Source: Tetragonia tetragonoides
Lineage: Eukaryota > Streptophyta > Magnoliopsida > Caryophyllales > Aizoaceae
Assembly: GCA_038025085.1 (NCBI GenBank)
Contig: CM076140.1
Coordinates: 18,164,001-18,228,000 of the forward strand
Length of the DNA stretch: 64,000 bases
Direction of reading: 5' to 3'
Under the pieces are notes generated by a model. The model saw only the letters and a program-made list of their open reading frames with translations, searched no databases and was not told the DNA's origin. A program made the position numbers and the translations under genes. Every line of letters starts with the position of its first letter. Positions within the stretch are counted from its first letter, which is position 1. This document shows positions 36,701 through 49,625 of this stretch, piece after piece.

Positions 36701-39700
36701 CCTAGCAAACTTACACATCACAAACAGGTGCAAGCCGTTCTCACAGTCGTGACGGCACATAACACACACACTCGGAGACAAACACCAACCAGGCCTCCGT
36801 CGCTGTAACATGTCATGCGTATTCACCCTATCTAACACCAAAGTTCACACGAAGGTACGCACCTTCAGAGGAATCTTCGACTTCCAGATATAAGTAGCAA
36901 GGGGAAAATGGGGGAACTGAGAAGGCAGACTAAGCCGATACAAGAAGGACTTGATGGAGAAAACCCCAACAATAACAATTAAAAGATCTCGCAGTTACTA
37001 TAGAATCCAGATGAAGAACTAACTGATATCCATTTAGATAAGTGATTTTGCACATACATTTGAAGAATATTAGTAAGACTCAGTGATCTCCATATGCAAT
37101 GCAACTATAGTGAAGAGCAAAGTAGACAATACAGAATAATAATAACATGTCTCGAGACAAGCATTAAAATGGGCAAGCACACCATCTAAGAAATAAGTAA
37201 TAAGTGCAAAACTTACCGGATTTCAGACTCTTTTCTTTCACGAGAGCTTACCTGACATGTTGAAAATACAATGTTAAATTCAGGCAGCACAAACTAACCC
37301 TTGACTATACCTCAAACTCGTGACATTTACCTCACTTCCATTTAGTACTTCAACTTTTGATAGTCTTGCAATCAAAACAAACCTTGGGATTCCACCTCTT
37401 CCAGGATCAGCAACAGGATTATCGGATAGCCTAACGTCCTGCCTCAACCCCAAAAAGGAAGAAAAACAAAATAGTAATTGTAAGAATGTGGGCAAACACG
37501 ATGATGTTCTTTAAAAATGGCTAAAATATTATCAATTACTCCTTAGACACAAACAGAAAATAAAGAAGCAAAGTAGTCAATATTGCTTTTTGAGCATCAA
37601 GACCTACCACAACATATTGATGACTACAATCACCAAGAGTTCTGTGTGCAGATTTCAAATGGGGAATCACCAATACTCAGTTACTCAAATATTGGTTTTC
37701 AAACTTGCGTCTGTAAAGCCCCAATAGTAATGGGGTGTCATATTGTGATCGCATGACTCGCATCGGCCTATACAGCCGAACAGTACCAGATAATCAACTG
37801 ACACAGCCAACAAACAGCTGATACAACTGATTTGACCAACAAAGTAGCTGACAAAGTTAACGTTATGACAGCCACAACCTGTTAACCACCTTTCCATGAA
37901 GTGACAACCATTACTGCAACTGTTGTTTTTTTTCTTTGATTTCAAATATTTTAAAAGTTTTTTAATCAACCTTTCATTGCTTAATAGAGTTTACCCTTTT
38001 CAGAGGTTCAGATGTCATAACAATAATTTTTAAGTTTGATCATGATATAAGGTTATGGTCAATGGGCATTGTCATGCATACAGCCATAAACAATGGTGTG
38101 GTACAACCATTTCTGGGATCCTGACAAGGGACTCCATGCACCTGTCTAATGAACATCTTTACTAATAAGCATAAAGTCCTGAAGACAGTAGGCAAACAAT
38201 TACATTTTGAATAGAATGCATTTTGGAAGGAATTTCACCACAAGCATTTCTTGATGTCATCACATGATCTTTTTCAGTAAAGAAAAAGTATTATTAAGAG
38301 TAATAAAAACAGAATATATCCTAAGAGGATAAGCAGTCCTCAAAAGGAGTCTACTTACAATTCAGCCAAATGGAGCATGACCTGTGTAACAGGATAGCAA
38401 CCTTAGCCCACAAGGACGCTAAGCAGACTACCTTATACCCACAGCACGTCAACAGACATAGAAATACATGAAAAGACCCTAGTATTCCTCTCTAGCCAGA
38501 TGCATCAAAGTGCTGCAAAGATAGCACACTTCCACAGCAACTTCTATCCACCCTAGTCCACACGCCTCACCTGCAAGAACTCCATAACCGTGCCCGGGCA
38601 CTCCCAAACTTCACCTATGATATTAGATAATCTGCTCCGAAGTCCAAAGTATCTGCGCCACTTCGCACCTCAGAAAGGTATGTGAAGAGGCCTCACTACT
38701 AGCCCGACAAAGGATACACATATCAGGTAACAGAACTGAATTTGGCCTCCGCCGCTGACACAGGTCGTTAGTATTAATACTGTTCAAGACCAACATTTGC
38801 CACAAAAGCCCGTACATTAGCAGGAACTTTCGCCTTCCACAACCACCTCGCAATAGGGAAGTTAGACTGCTGCGTTCACAGACCCAACTGCTGAAGAAAA
38901 GATCAACAGGAAAATACCCCTGAAGAATCACCAATCCATCTCCTGGACTCTTCCCTATCCTGAAGTCGAACCGACTCCAGAAACTCAAGCCAAAAAGTAA
39001 CACCCTCTATCTTTAACTCCTGAGGAGGCCTCCGCAAAAACAAGTTCCACGACCCTGTGACGAACAAAACTCAGAAACAATAGCTTCATGAAACGTTGAG
39101 AGCTGGTATGCTCTAGCAAAGTGCAAACACAAAAGCTGGTCATTTCCCACCTATCCTCCCAAAACCGTACTCTCAACCCATTTCCAAAGCTGAACCGAGC
39201 AAGAGAAAGGTAAACAGGGAAGAGCTGGGAGGTGAACTTCCATGGACAGGCATGTGTAGCTCCTGTAACCACCTGAGTACCTGAGTATCCCACACCCCAC
39301 ATTTACTCTTGGTAGCGTGATGCCATCACATGATTATGACTCCAATATGCCAATAAGCTTCTTTGTTACCACCACCGCTTTATAAATTTATCAAGTTTTA
39401 GTATTTTCTGGCTATTGCATTTTCTTACTCCCTACTTCCCCCAACTGCTAAGCTACAATATTGGTCACTCCTTAAAAACAAAAAGGCATGAGAGTCCAGT
39501 TTTGAGATTATGGAGGAACAGAGGGAAATCCAGGACATTCTTCAGGAAGCATACATCACATTTCACTAACCTGTTTAAGGAGCTTTTCCCTACAGAAAAG
39601 GATTTTCCTTCACAGTTTTAGATTAATAGGCCCCGTTTACATTTCAAATCACCAGAACTTCTGATCTCCTTACTCTCACTCTCATTCTTTTATAATAATA

Positions 39701-42700
39701 TTCTTTTAGATAAGAGAAAATTTTATTAATCAAATTGTGAAGAATACAAAAATGTGGAGGATAAGATATCCTCAGTATAAAAAAGAAAACTATCAACACA
39801 TCACGCCAATGGCGTTGAACTAAAGTTAATGGAACACCCTTAAAGGCCCCCGCCGCCTTAGCCCAAAGAGAAGCCAAGTAAACTATGGGATCCCAAACAT
39901 AATCAATAGTCTTCTCAGTCCCGGAAAAATCCTTTCTCTCCAACCAAATACACCAAAGTAGAGCCATACAAGCACAACACCACAACAGCCTCCCCTCCTT
40001 ACTCTTCCTCATCGGCACAAAACGTATCCGTAAGAAGTCGCCCACCGTGGCTGGACACACAAAGCTCTCCCCACACAGCAATCTAACCCATAAACTCCGT
40101 GCAAAGTCACATTGCACAAACAAATGCAAGCAATCCTCCCCACTATGCCGACACATCACACAAAACCCGGTAAAAGGGACCAGCTAGGTCTCCTACGCTA
40201 CAGCATATCATAAGTGTTCACCCTACCTAGCACCAAAGTCCACATAAAAGCGTGCACCTTTAATGGAACCTTAGACTTCCAAATAAAAGTAGATAAGGAA
40301 AAATGTGGAAACTGAGATGGAAGGCTAACATAATGATATAACTAGTAATAATATAATAATATAACTACAAGCAATGAAGCAAGATAACATAATACTACGA
40401 CATGTTACTCAAAGGTGATGACTTTTCACGATATTGCATGAGAATAGAGATTTGCTTTCAATAAAGAGCTTCGACAACTTGAACGAGGGTTAACACTTAA
40501 CACTATTAAAGACTTCCATATTGAGTTTATATGGAATTTAATGGCCCCTGCAAATGTTTATTTTTCCCAGCGTGGGCACTGTTGAGATACTTACATTGGA
40601 GTTTGCTTAGAAGAATAAACACGGCCTACATAGCAAGTGTAGTCTTTGCGAAAACAAGATATATGCAAAAGCTGACCTCCTTATTTCCTGCTGCGGGCTC
40701 TATCACTTTAGCAATTTGAGTTATCTTTGTTTTGGGTTTGTTAGTTTCAACCCGAAAGATCAAAGAGGTGTTAGTGGCTCACAAGAGAAGGATGAAAATG
40801 GGCTAGGTAGCTGAATCTTGGAAGTTGGATCCTTTGTGGCGGAATGAAAAAATTTGTAAAGAGACTCCAGAAAAAAGTTTCAAATTTTGATAATAGGGTC
40901 ATTATCTTCTACTAAAATAAAGAAAATTAAAAAATATTCAGGGAGGTCATTACTTTCTTCAAACTAAAATTCACGTGATTTGATAACTAAATAAGTGAAA
41001 ACCATTCTACTAACTTAAATTTTGATAAACAAGGTCTCAGGTATGTAGAGAAACATGCATAGAACTCTTTTAGATAAGAAAAAAGTTTTTTTTTTAGATA
41101 AAGAGAAAGTATTATAAATAGTAATATAAACAGTATTACATCCTAAGAGAACGAGGAGTCCTCGAAAGGAATCTATTTACAAGTCAGCCCAGTGAAACCT
41201 GAAAGGAATCTATTAACAAGAAAAAAAGTTTTATTAAATCTGAAAAGGTATTACAAAGAGTGAGGACCAGGAGTCCTCAAAAAGACAAGAAAAGAACAAA
41301 TTACAAATCACCCCAATGACATTGGACGTCAATAAGGGGAAACTCCTTAAAGGCCCCAGCCGCTTTGCCCAAAGAGAAGCCAATTACACAACACGATCGG
41401 AAACAAAGTCAACTGGCCGAGAAGTTTCCTTGAAAATCCTTGCATTCCTCTCCAACCAAATGCACCATAGGATGGCTAAAAACGCACACCGCCAAGTATC
41501 TGAGCCTCCTTGCCCCTACCCCAACCAGGATAACGCGCCTCCAAAAGCTGTGCTAAAGTGGTAGGACACACAATACACTCTCCCCTCCAACCAAGCGAAC
41601 TAGATTAAGAAAATGAAAAAAACAACAACCCAACATTAATTGCTCCTTGCTTTGCTTGTATATTACTTCTGACTACTATACATTTCCATCTCTTGAGCTT
41701 CTTTATTTGTTTGTATTAGGATACAGAAGTCTTATCAACATTACTTTTTTGCCTAGGAAGACAAACTGCACTTGACAAATATTATAGGCTCAGGCTGCAG
41801 GTGCCTCCCCATTGGGATAGCTGGATACGCCGTGCTTTAGTAATCTGGATGTACATGGTGGAATGAAGGAACAACGGATTTGTAAGGCTAAAGCGGTATT
41901 GTTTATCATGAGGTTGGATCCTCTTTTCATGGAGAATTTATACAGTTGAATCCCAATGCTTTGCTCGGAGCAGCACTAGGCATTTCCTAATTTTGTGGAT
42001 GGACTGATGGAATATACAGGATAACCTTAAGACATATTTTGTCTCCTTTTAGCTGTCCTGTACGCTGTACATGGGTGATACCTCCATGTGTTTCTTTCTG
42101 ATGATATCATATCTTTACCTATTTCAAAAGAGGAAAAAAATATAACCGGAAATGCTGCTATTTTGGAGGTCTAAGGTTTGCCAAGTGTCGCAAATTTTTT
42201 AACATGTTAGCTGATATTTGAAGCAAGTTCTTCAAGCCAGATATCCAAATTACTTTGTCTGATCCAAGGATCTTTTTATCTCCAGTATACAAAAATATGG
42301 TACTACTAAGGCTGTAAGAACGGCTAAAGAGGACAACATATCCTCACACAGGTGTTACAAATACAAGCAGTTTCTCTGAACATCACAAATAGTGTAGCTC
42401 CTGAAAGCCCGTCCCGCTTCAGTCCATAAGCAAAGTGAGAAGATCACCCATTCCCGAAAAATCTCAAGTGACAAGGACCAGAAACCAGAGAAAAAATCTT
42501 GCATTTCCATCCAACCAGATACACAATATAGTCGGGATCCGTCCCGGCAAAAGCTCCATAATAGTGAGTAGGTAAGCAGAAAGTTCTCCAGAAACTCCAA
42601 AGAGCATACACCAAAGATGTACCATATCACAATAAAGAAAACATGCAAGCAATTACTGCAAGCGCAACTAAACATACAGCATGGCTGTTGAATAGCCATC

Positions 42701-45700
42701 CTTGGTCTCCTCCAACACACGACATTAGTGTTGATTCTCACAAACACCATTTTTTTAGATACAAAAAATTGTATTAACAAAGAAAGTTCAGCCTAGAAGG
42801 ACGATCCTCAAAGAAGCATCTAATTACATACCATACCTAAACAAACACACGTGGCTTGGACGTCTCAGAGAAGCTTCAAAGTTCTGCTCCAGCCAAATGA
42901 ACCAAATATTTGCAGAAAAAGCACACTGATATTACACTTCATTATCCTTACCCATTCCAAATTCAAAATACAGCGTCTGCAAATGCTGAATAACAGTTGC
43001 AGGATAGATATAACACCCCCCCCCCCTCACACCAAGAAGCCTCCTCCAGCAAGCCCTTGCAAACTTGCAAAGCGAAAATAGATGCAAATAAGTCTCACGA
43101 GCATGGTGAAAAGGATTCTCCCTAGTCCCTAATGCCATTTTCGACACAAAAGCTCTTACCTTTGCTTTTCAAAAAAACATTGGGACAGGGAAGGGAGCAT
43201 ATCAATGTAGGCTGAGGCAGGCAAGAAAAGAGCTTTGAGGAACAAAACCCTAAAAGTGTCACCCTTTGGCATTCTAATATCCTCACTGCCTCCAATCTAT
43301 GCTATCAAAATCGTATCTCCCCGTAACAATCCTAACTGAATAGGGCCAACCATAAAACAACGAACAAGCTTATGTAATCCAAGCAAGCATCCTCACCATT
43401 ATGGCCCTTTATTCTAATAGAAAATTAGCTAATGGAATAATAGGAGTGTAAAAAAGGTAACATTTTGCATTTCACTGTTTGCAGATGAACGTATGGCCAC
43501 GACGCCAACATTCTGAAATCCCACACCTTACCATGTACAATATTCATTAACATATGGTACATCTAACATATTCCATCCACACCTAGTCCATAACCAAACA
43601 ATTTCCTGTAAAGCAATTAGCAGGAAATCAGCACCTCTCAGATGAATCTCCAAGTTAAAGAGTGTCCGATTTTCATAACATGTACCTTTCTTCCATTTTT
43701 TTGGCAAACCCCAAAAAATTTCTCCATAAAGCGCAAGAAAAACAATAGAATTGACATTAGTTACTTCGGAGGTTGACGTTATATTTCAATTTCCCTGCTT
43801 TCCTCTTACTGCTATCCGAAGTGCTTTTCCAACTGCATCCTCGCTTCAAACACATTTCATCAAGTAATATCTGGGCTCAAAACATTGTTCTTAACATCCC
43901 TAAAGTAAACCTCTTGGCTGAGAATTGAGATTGCGCCTTATCCAAAAAACAATAAAGGAAAAGTAATAAAAAAAGAAGGGAGAATTGAGATTTCTCCTAA
44001 ATAAAAATAACGAGAGCAGAAGATAAGAATCATAAGATCACAGACAAGTGTTAAATAAGGCAAGGAGAGTGGTAGGGAGTAGGGACTAGGGTACAGGTGA
44101 CTCCTCCTCCTTGCCGTACCAATTGCCATGAGACTATAATTGGCATCTCAAGTATTTCCGTCTACCATTACCTAACTGATGTAATAATTACTTTCCACAA
44201 CTGATTTCCGGATATTCAAGAAATTAAGGATGCATTTAACCATAAAACTTCAGATATTTTACTACTAATGTAACCAATGAAAAAAAAAGAGGCACCTACA
44301 AGGATTAAAATTCTAAATCCCATGAACTATCAACATATATCGCTGAAATTTTGTTCCATACGCTTAATCAGTTTTCTGATTAGCATAAACAAATAACCAG
44401 TATCGAAAAGATGCAAGAGCATACCGTTAGTCGTGGGAAAGAATTTAGTGAGTCAACAGACTCAACATTTGAAATACTATTGGCACCTGCAAGAACAAAA
44501 CAGTTAAACCGCCAATCATAACAAATTAAAAATATTATACGGGCCACAGAAAAAAGGTTCAGCACCTCACCTAGAAGAAGGCAACGCAAATTTTGAAAAG
44601 CTTCATTGGTGAATAACTTGTCTGTAGCATCAGTAGATGGGTAAAACACTTGACTCAGATTGTTCTTGTTTAAATGAAGCTGCTCCAAGCTGAAGAAATA
44701 AATATACTTAGCCTTGGACATTTTGCAGGTTATGTACCAAGCTTTCTAAGGCTCTAAAAGGTCACATTTGCCTTCTCTTTCCCTTTATTCTCCAGCAAAG
44801 GGGGAAGGATATACGAAAGAAAGATGTCAGTTACATACCTAGTTAACTTAGAAAGCTTCAGAATCTCGCCCCACTCAAATATACAATTTTCTTCCAAGTT
44901 CAAAATGAGTAGAGAAGGAAAACCTTGAATAAATTTTGATGAAGTGGGCTGTGAAAGAAACATAAACATCTGTCAGAAAGTAGGTGTACCCAGAAAATAA
45001 TAGCAAGCTGGCCAAAAAGTCTGGCTGCAAGACCTAAATTCACTAGCTGATATGAAAAACATGGCATCAAAGAAAGCAATCATGCTTGTAGCCTGTAGGC
45101 ATGTCAGGATAGTAAATTGTTACGTTTTCACTAGATAGTACGTCCACCATTTCCTGTGGAGCCAAAAGCTTCATTACTCTTTGGCTTCGGAATATAATGG
45201 ACTAAATCAAAATGGCTCATAAAACTGTCATCACTTCTTATTTATTGTGAAGTTGCCGATGGTCGTCGCACTTCGGATCAAGGGTTAAAAGGAAACAGCC
45301 TCTCTGTGAGAACTTTCTCACAGGTGTAAGGTTGCGGACAACCGCCCTTCCTAGGGGGGAGTCTCTTTGGAAGCACTGGGGTAATGTTGATGTTGTTGTA
45401 GTACGAGCCACGAGGATTTCATTAAACCCCTTTTGCCTTATATTTCCAAGAAAGTATGATTCATTTTTCCATCCTTCTAAGAGTCAACACCTCTGCTTTG
45501 TCAATTTCTTCCCATTTATTTAATCATTTTGACACATGTCAGAGTAAAACCAGCAATTATTGGCAGTGAGCCTACTTCTGCCATTTTTGCAGCGTAGGAG
45601 ACCTAGCTGGTCCCTATTACCAGGGTTTTGTGTGATGTGTCGGCATAGTGGGAAGGATTGTCTGCATTTGTTTGTGCAATGTGACTTTGCGCGGAGTTTA

Positions 45701-48700
45701 TGGGATAGATTGCTGTGTGGGGAGAGCTTTGTGTGTCCAGCCACGGTGGGCGAATTCTTACAGATACGATTTGTGGCGATGAGGAGTAAGGAGGGGAGGT
45801 TGTTGTGGCATTGTGCTTGTATGGCTTTACTTTGGTGTATTTGGTTGGAGAGAAATTCCAGGATTTTCTTCGGGACTGAGAAAACTATTGATTATGTTTG
45901 GGATCACATAGTTTACTTGGCTTCTCTTTGGGCTAAGGCGGCGGGGGCCTTTAAGGGTGTTCCGTTGACTGTAGTTCAACGCCATTGGTGTGATGTGTAG
46001 ACAGTTTTCTTTTATACTGAGGATACCTTATCCTCCACATTTTTGTATTCTTTACCATTTGATTAATAAAATTTTCTCTTATCTAAAAAAAAGAGCCTAC
46101 TTCTGCCATTTAAGGTAGTCTGTGCTATTACTTTCTCTGGATGCCAATTTGTTTAAGTTGTCTGAGAACCTTCAATTGTGAACCATTTGACAGTTACTCC
46201 AACAAAATCCATGGATATCGATATATAACTAACCAAAGTTATTACAACAAAAGAGAAAAAAAGGTATTCTCTATTCCATGTGGTCAAGTTCAAAAACCTT
46301 CAATTGTCCATTCACAAAGCATTTGAAGCAGGTATTATTTATTATTCGCTAATCTGTAACAATATACTTCCATATCCAGTCCATTCAAAAAGCAACTGTT
46401 GCAAACAGACCACAAGTTTCAAGTCATGCTCTCAAGATCATGCTCTAAGTTCTTCATCTGTCTTGATTTTGCCACTCCAAAGGTTAACCTCTTTAGGTAA
46501 ATCTTTCGAAGGGAAGAACACAGTCTGTGATTGCAACTAAGAAAGAACAGGGAGGGAATGTTCATTGCTCTTTCTGGGTTCAGCAGCCACATTATTCCAG
46601 GACTATCCCTGCAGGGCCCCACGGCTAATAGATGGCCCAATTCCTATAAACATCAGTGATAAACTAACTCCTACAAGCCCCCGCAGTTAGACCTAATAGA
46701 AGCCATATAAGCGACTCTATCCCACAGTAACTCATACAATGAACAGGGCCCCGAGAAGACCCGTGCATTCCCTTCCAACTACAAAACACCATACAAACCC
46801 TAAAAGAGCATTCCGCCACAACTATCGTTTCTCCTTGCCTACCCCCAAACCAGCATAGCGAATCTAGAAGATCTCCATAATAGACAATTGACAAACCCGA
46901 CCTTCCGCGTAACACCAAACAGCCTATACCAAAGGAATTGTGCTGCGCGAGCCTGCATAGAAACATGGGCGGCAGTCTCACTATTTCCGCAACAAAGCAC
47001 ACACCTAATGGGGGGGGGGGGGGCGAGCAACCCCTGCCCCCTTACGTTGTTGCATGTCATTGGTATTTTTCCTTCCCAAAGCTAATGTAAGCAAACAAAA
47101 GCTTGCTCTTGTCTTCCAAAGAAAACAAGCAAAGGGAATCAGGAAAAGGTGATGGACTAGCCAACTTCTGCAGAATAACTTACACAAAAAGGTTTCAGTC
47201 GAACCACCTATCTAAACTCTAGAATTAGCCCGGACACAAGATGTCTTGATCAATGCAAAGTTGTCATCAAATGCTCTCCGATTGGCACCAGAAATGGGGG
47301 GGGGGGGTGTAGAGTTGTGGACTGTGGAAGGAGAGAAGCTTGCGAATGTCATGGTCCTCCAGATCTTTTTAGAGAGAAGAAAAGAGTATAGTTTAAAGAA
47401 ACTTAGAAGCACAGCTTGAGGACAATGTCACTAAAAGTGGACACAGCAAAGCTCCTAAACGCCCCTGCCCCCAGCACAAAAGAGAGACTGAATAAATAAC
47501 CCTATCTCACAACAAGAAAGCTCCAGAAAAGGATCATGCATTCCTCTCCAGCCAGTTACACCAAAGAATTCAAAAACAGCATCCTTGTTGTGAGATGTCT
47601 CCTTCCTCCACCCCAAACCCACGAAACTACAAAGGCATCTGCAAGAAGTCCATACTCCATACAGGAAAAGGGCAGGCCCAAAACTTCCCAGAAACAACAA
47701 TCTACTCCAGTCCTCAAGGAGTACATAAAAATATTTTCCAATCACGCTAATATTATTAAATAAGTAGAATATCAATAAGTGGGGAAAACCACTTTACTCA
47801 AAACTAGTCCAGTGGCAGCTGATATCTGAAAATTCTAATTATTAGTTTATTACACACATACCAAATTAAACAAACAGCACCCAACACAGCACAACCTCCA
47901 TAAAGTCTTTCCTTAGAAATCCCAAAACACCAATCATGAGTTTGAAGAAAAACCAAATTTCAAGGGCACCCGATATTCACTGAATACGCTTAACAAACAG
48001 GAATTACCACTTTCTCAAAAACTGGCAGTGAAGAAAGAGATAATCAGTACTCTCACTGATGTTAAACACAAAAATCAATCATCTGGCAACATAGCAAAAA
48101 AGAACTCTTGTTCTGCAGCAGATCATCAGTGGTAATTTTATGAGCGATCAAATCAATGATCTGGTTCAAGTTCAAGTGTCCAACTGATGCAACAAAGTTC
48201 TCAAAAGCTTAAAGGAGCCAAGACCTTAGACAACTCGTCCAATCGTACATGTAGCCTGGGATAATGATGAATACTGTTATTGGCCCTGTATTGTACATCG
48301 TTGACAAACACAAACCTAGGTGTTTTAATAAAATAATTTATCAATTTGTTATTGGCTCCTTATCCTCGCCTTTTGTATTCTTTCAATATTTGTATCAATA
48401 AAATTTTCTTATCTAAAAACAACAATAAAATATTTATCATTTACCAAAAGCACATAAAAGGTAAACCAACACAGGCATGCAAATTAGGGGATAGCCAGAA
48501 GTGCTCCATCACCAAAGCAAAGAAAGATGCAACCATGAGATATCTCATCTTTTAAAAAAAAAAGCGCAATTTGGTTAAAACCACCTTAAAAGTTACACCT
48601 TTTGTTCAGTACCCCCTTAACTGTTGCTATTTGTTCAGTACCACCTTTAAAGTTACAAACGCCCTGAAAATCACCCCTTAAGTGAATTTCCGGCCAAATC

Positions 48701-49583
48701 TCTTAATTTTCTTCCCATTCTACCCTCACGTGCCCCTCATGTGAGTTTTAAATGATTTGACCAAACTAAAATAAAAAAAAATGAAAAACTAAACTAAATA
48801 AACAAAATTGACCAAGCTTTTATTTCAATTAAAAAGTTGACCAAATAAACCCAACATTTTCCCCCCTTTCCCTAAAGACTCGACTGTCTTCTCTCTCTCT
48901 TCTTCCTCTGATCTACTTCTGCCATTGTTGTTCTCCACTTTCTCTCTCCTCCATTGTCGTTATTTATCTGCCATCGCAGATAAATGAGAAGTAAATTTCC
49001 CACAAAGAAGAGACTTTTACCTCAAATTCGTCCACCATATATGGCCAGAATTCAGATTCACGTAGTTAAGATGAATGAGAAGTAAATTTCCCACAAAGAA
49101 GAGACTTTTACCTCAAATTCGTCCACCATATATGGCCAGAATTCAGATTAAAATCAGCTCGGATGATGCATGCCCAACTCGCACAACCAGCAGACTCGAG
49201 CAAGAATATCAATGAGCAACCCAAAACTGAAATCAAACGATTCAACTCCTCAGGAACTTCGACTCACACCCAACTCGCCAAAAACGCTTAGTTCTAAACG
49301 AAAATACTCGCCCGAATTGCGGTCTCGCGTTTTGAAGGGAACCCAGAATTTGAGGGTTCTTCAAGATTATAACTTCCATCAGCCACTACACTTTAAAGAA
49401 TATTAGGGTAATTGATCACCATTCGATCGAAATCGAGTAATTGACCACCATTTACAAAAATCCAAAACCCTAATTCCATAAAGCTCGCCGAGCTGCTGTT
49501 ATAGGGCTAGGGTTTGCATAGGAGAGAGATTGGAGGATAAGGAGAGAGGAAAATGGTAGTAAATTCTGGTCGAGCTCCTGTAG

Positions 49584-49625
<42 letters not shown>

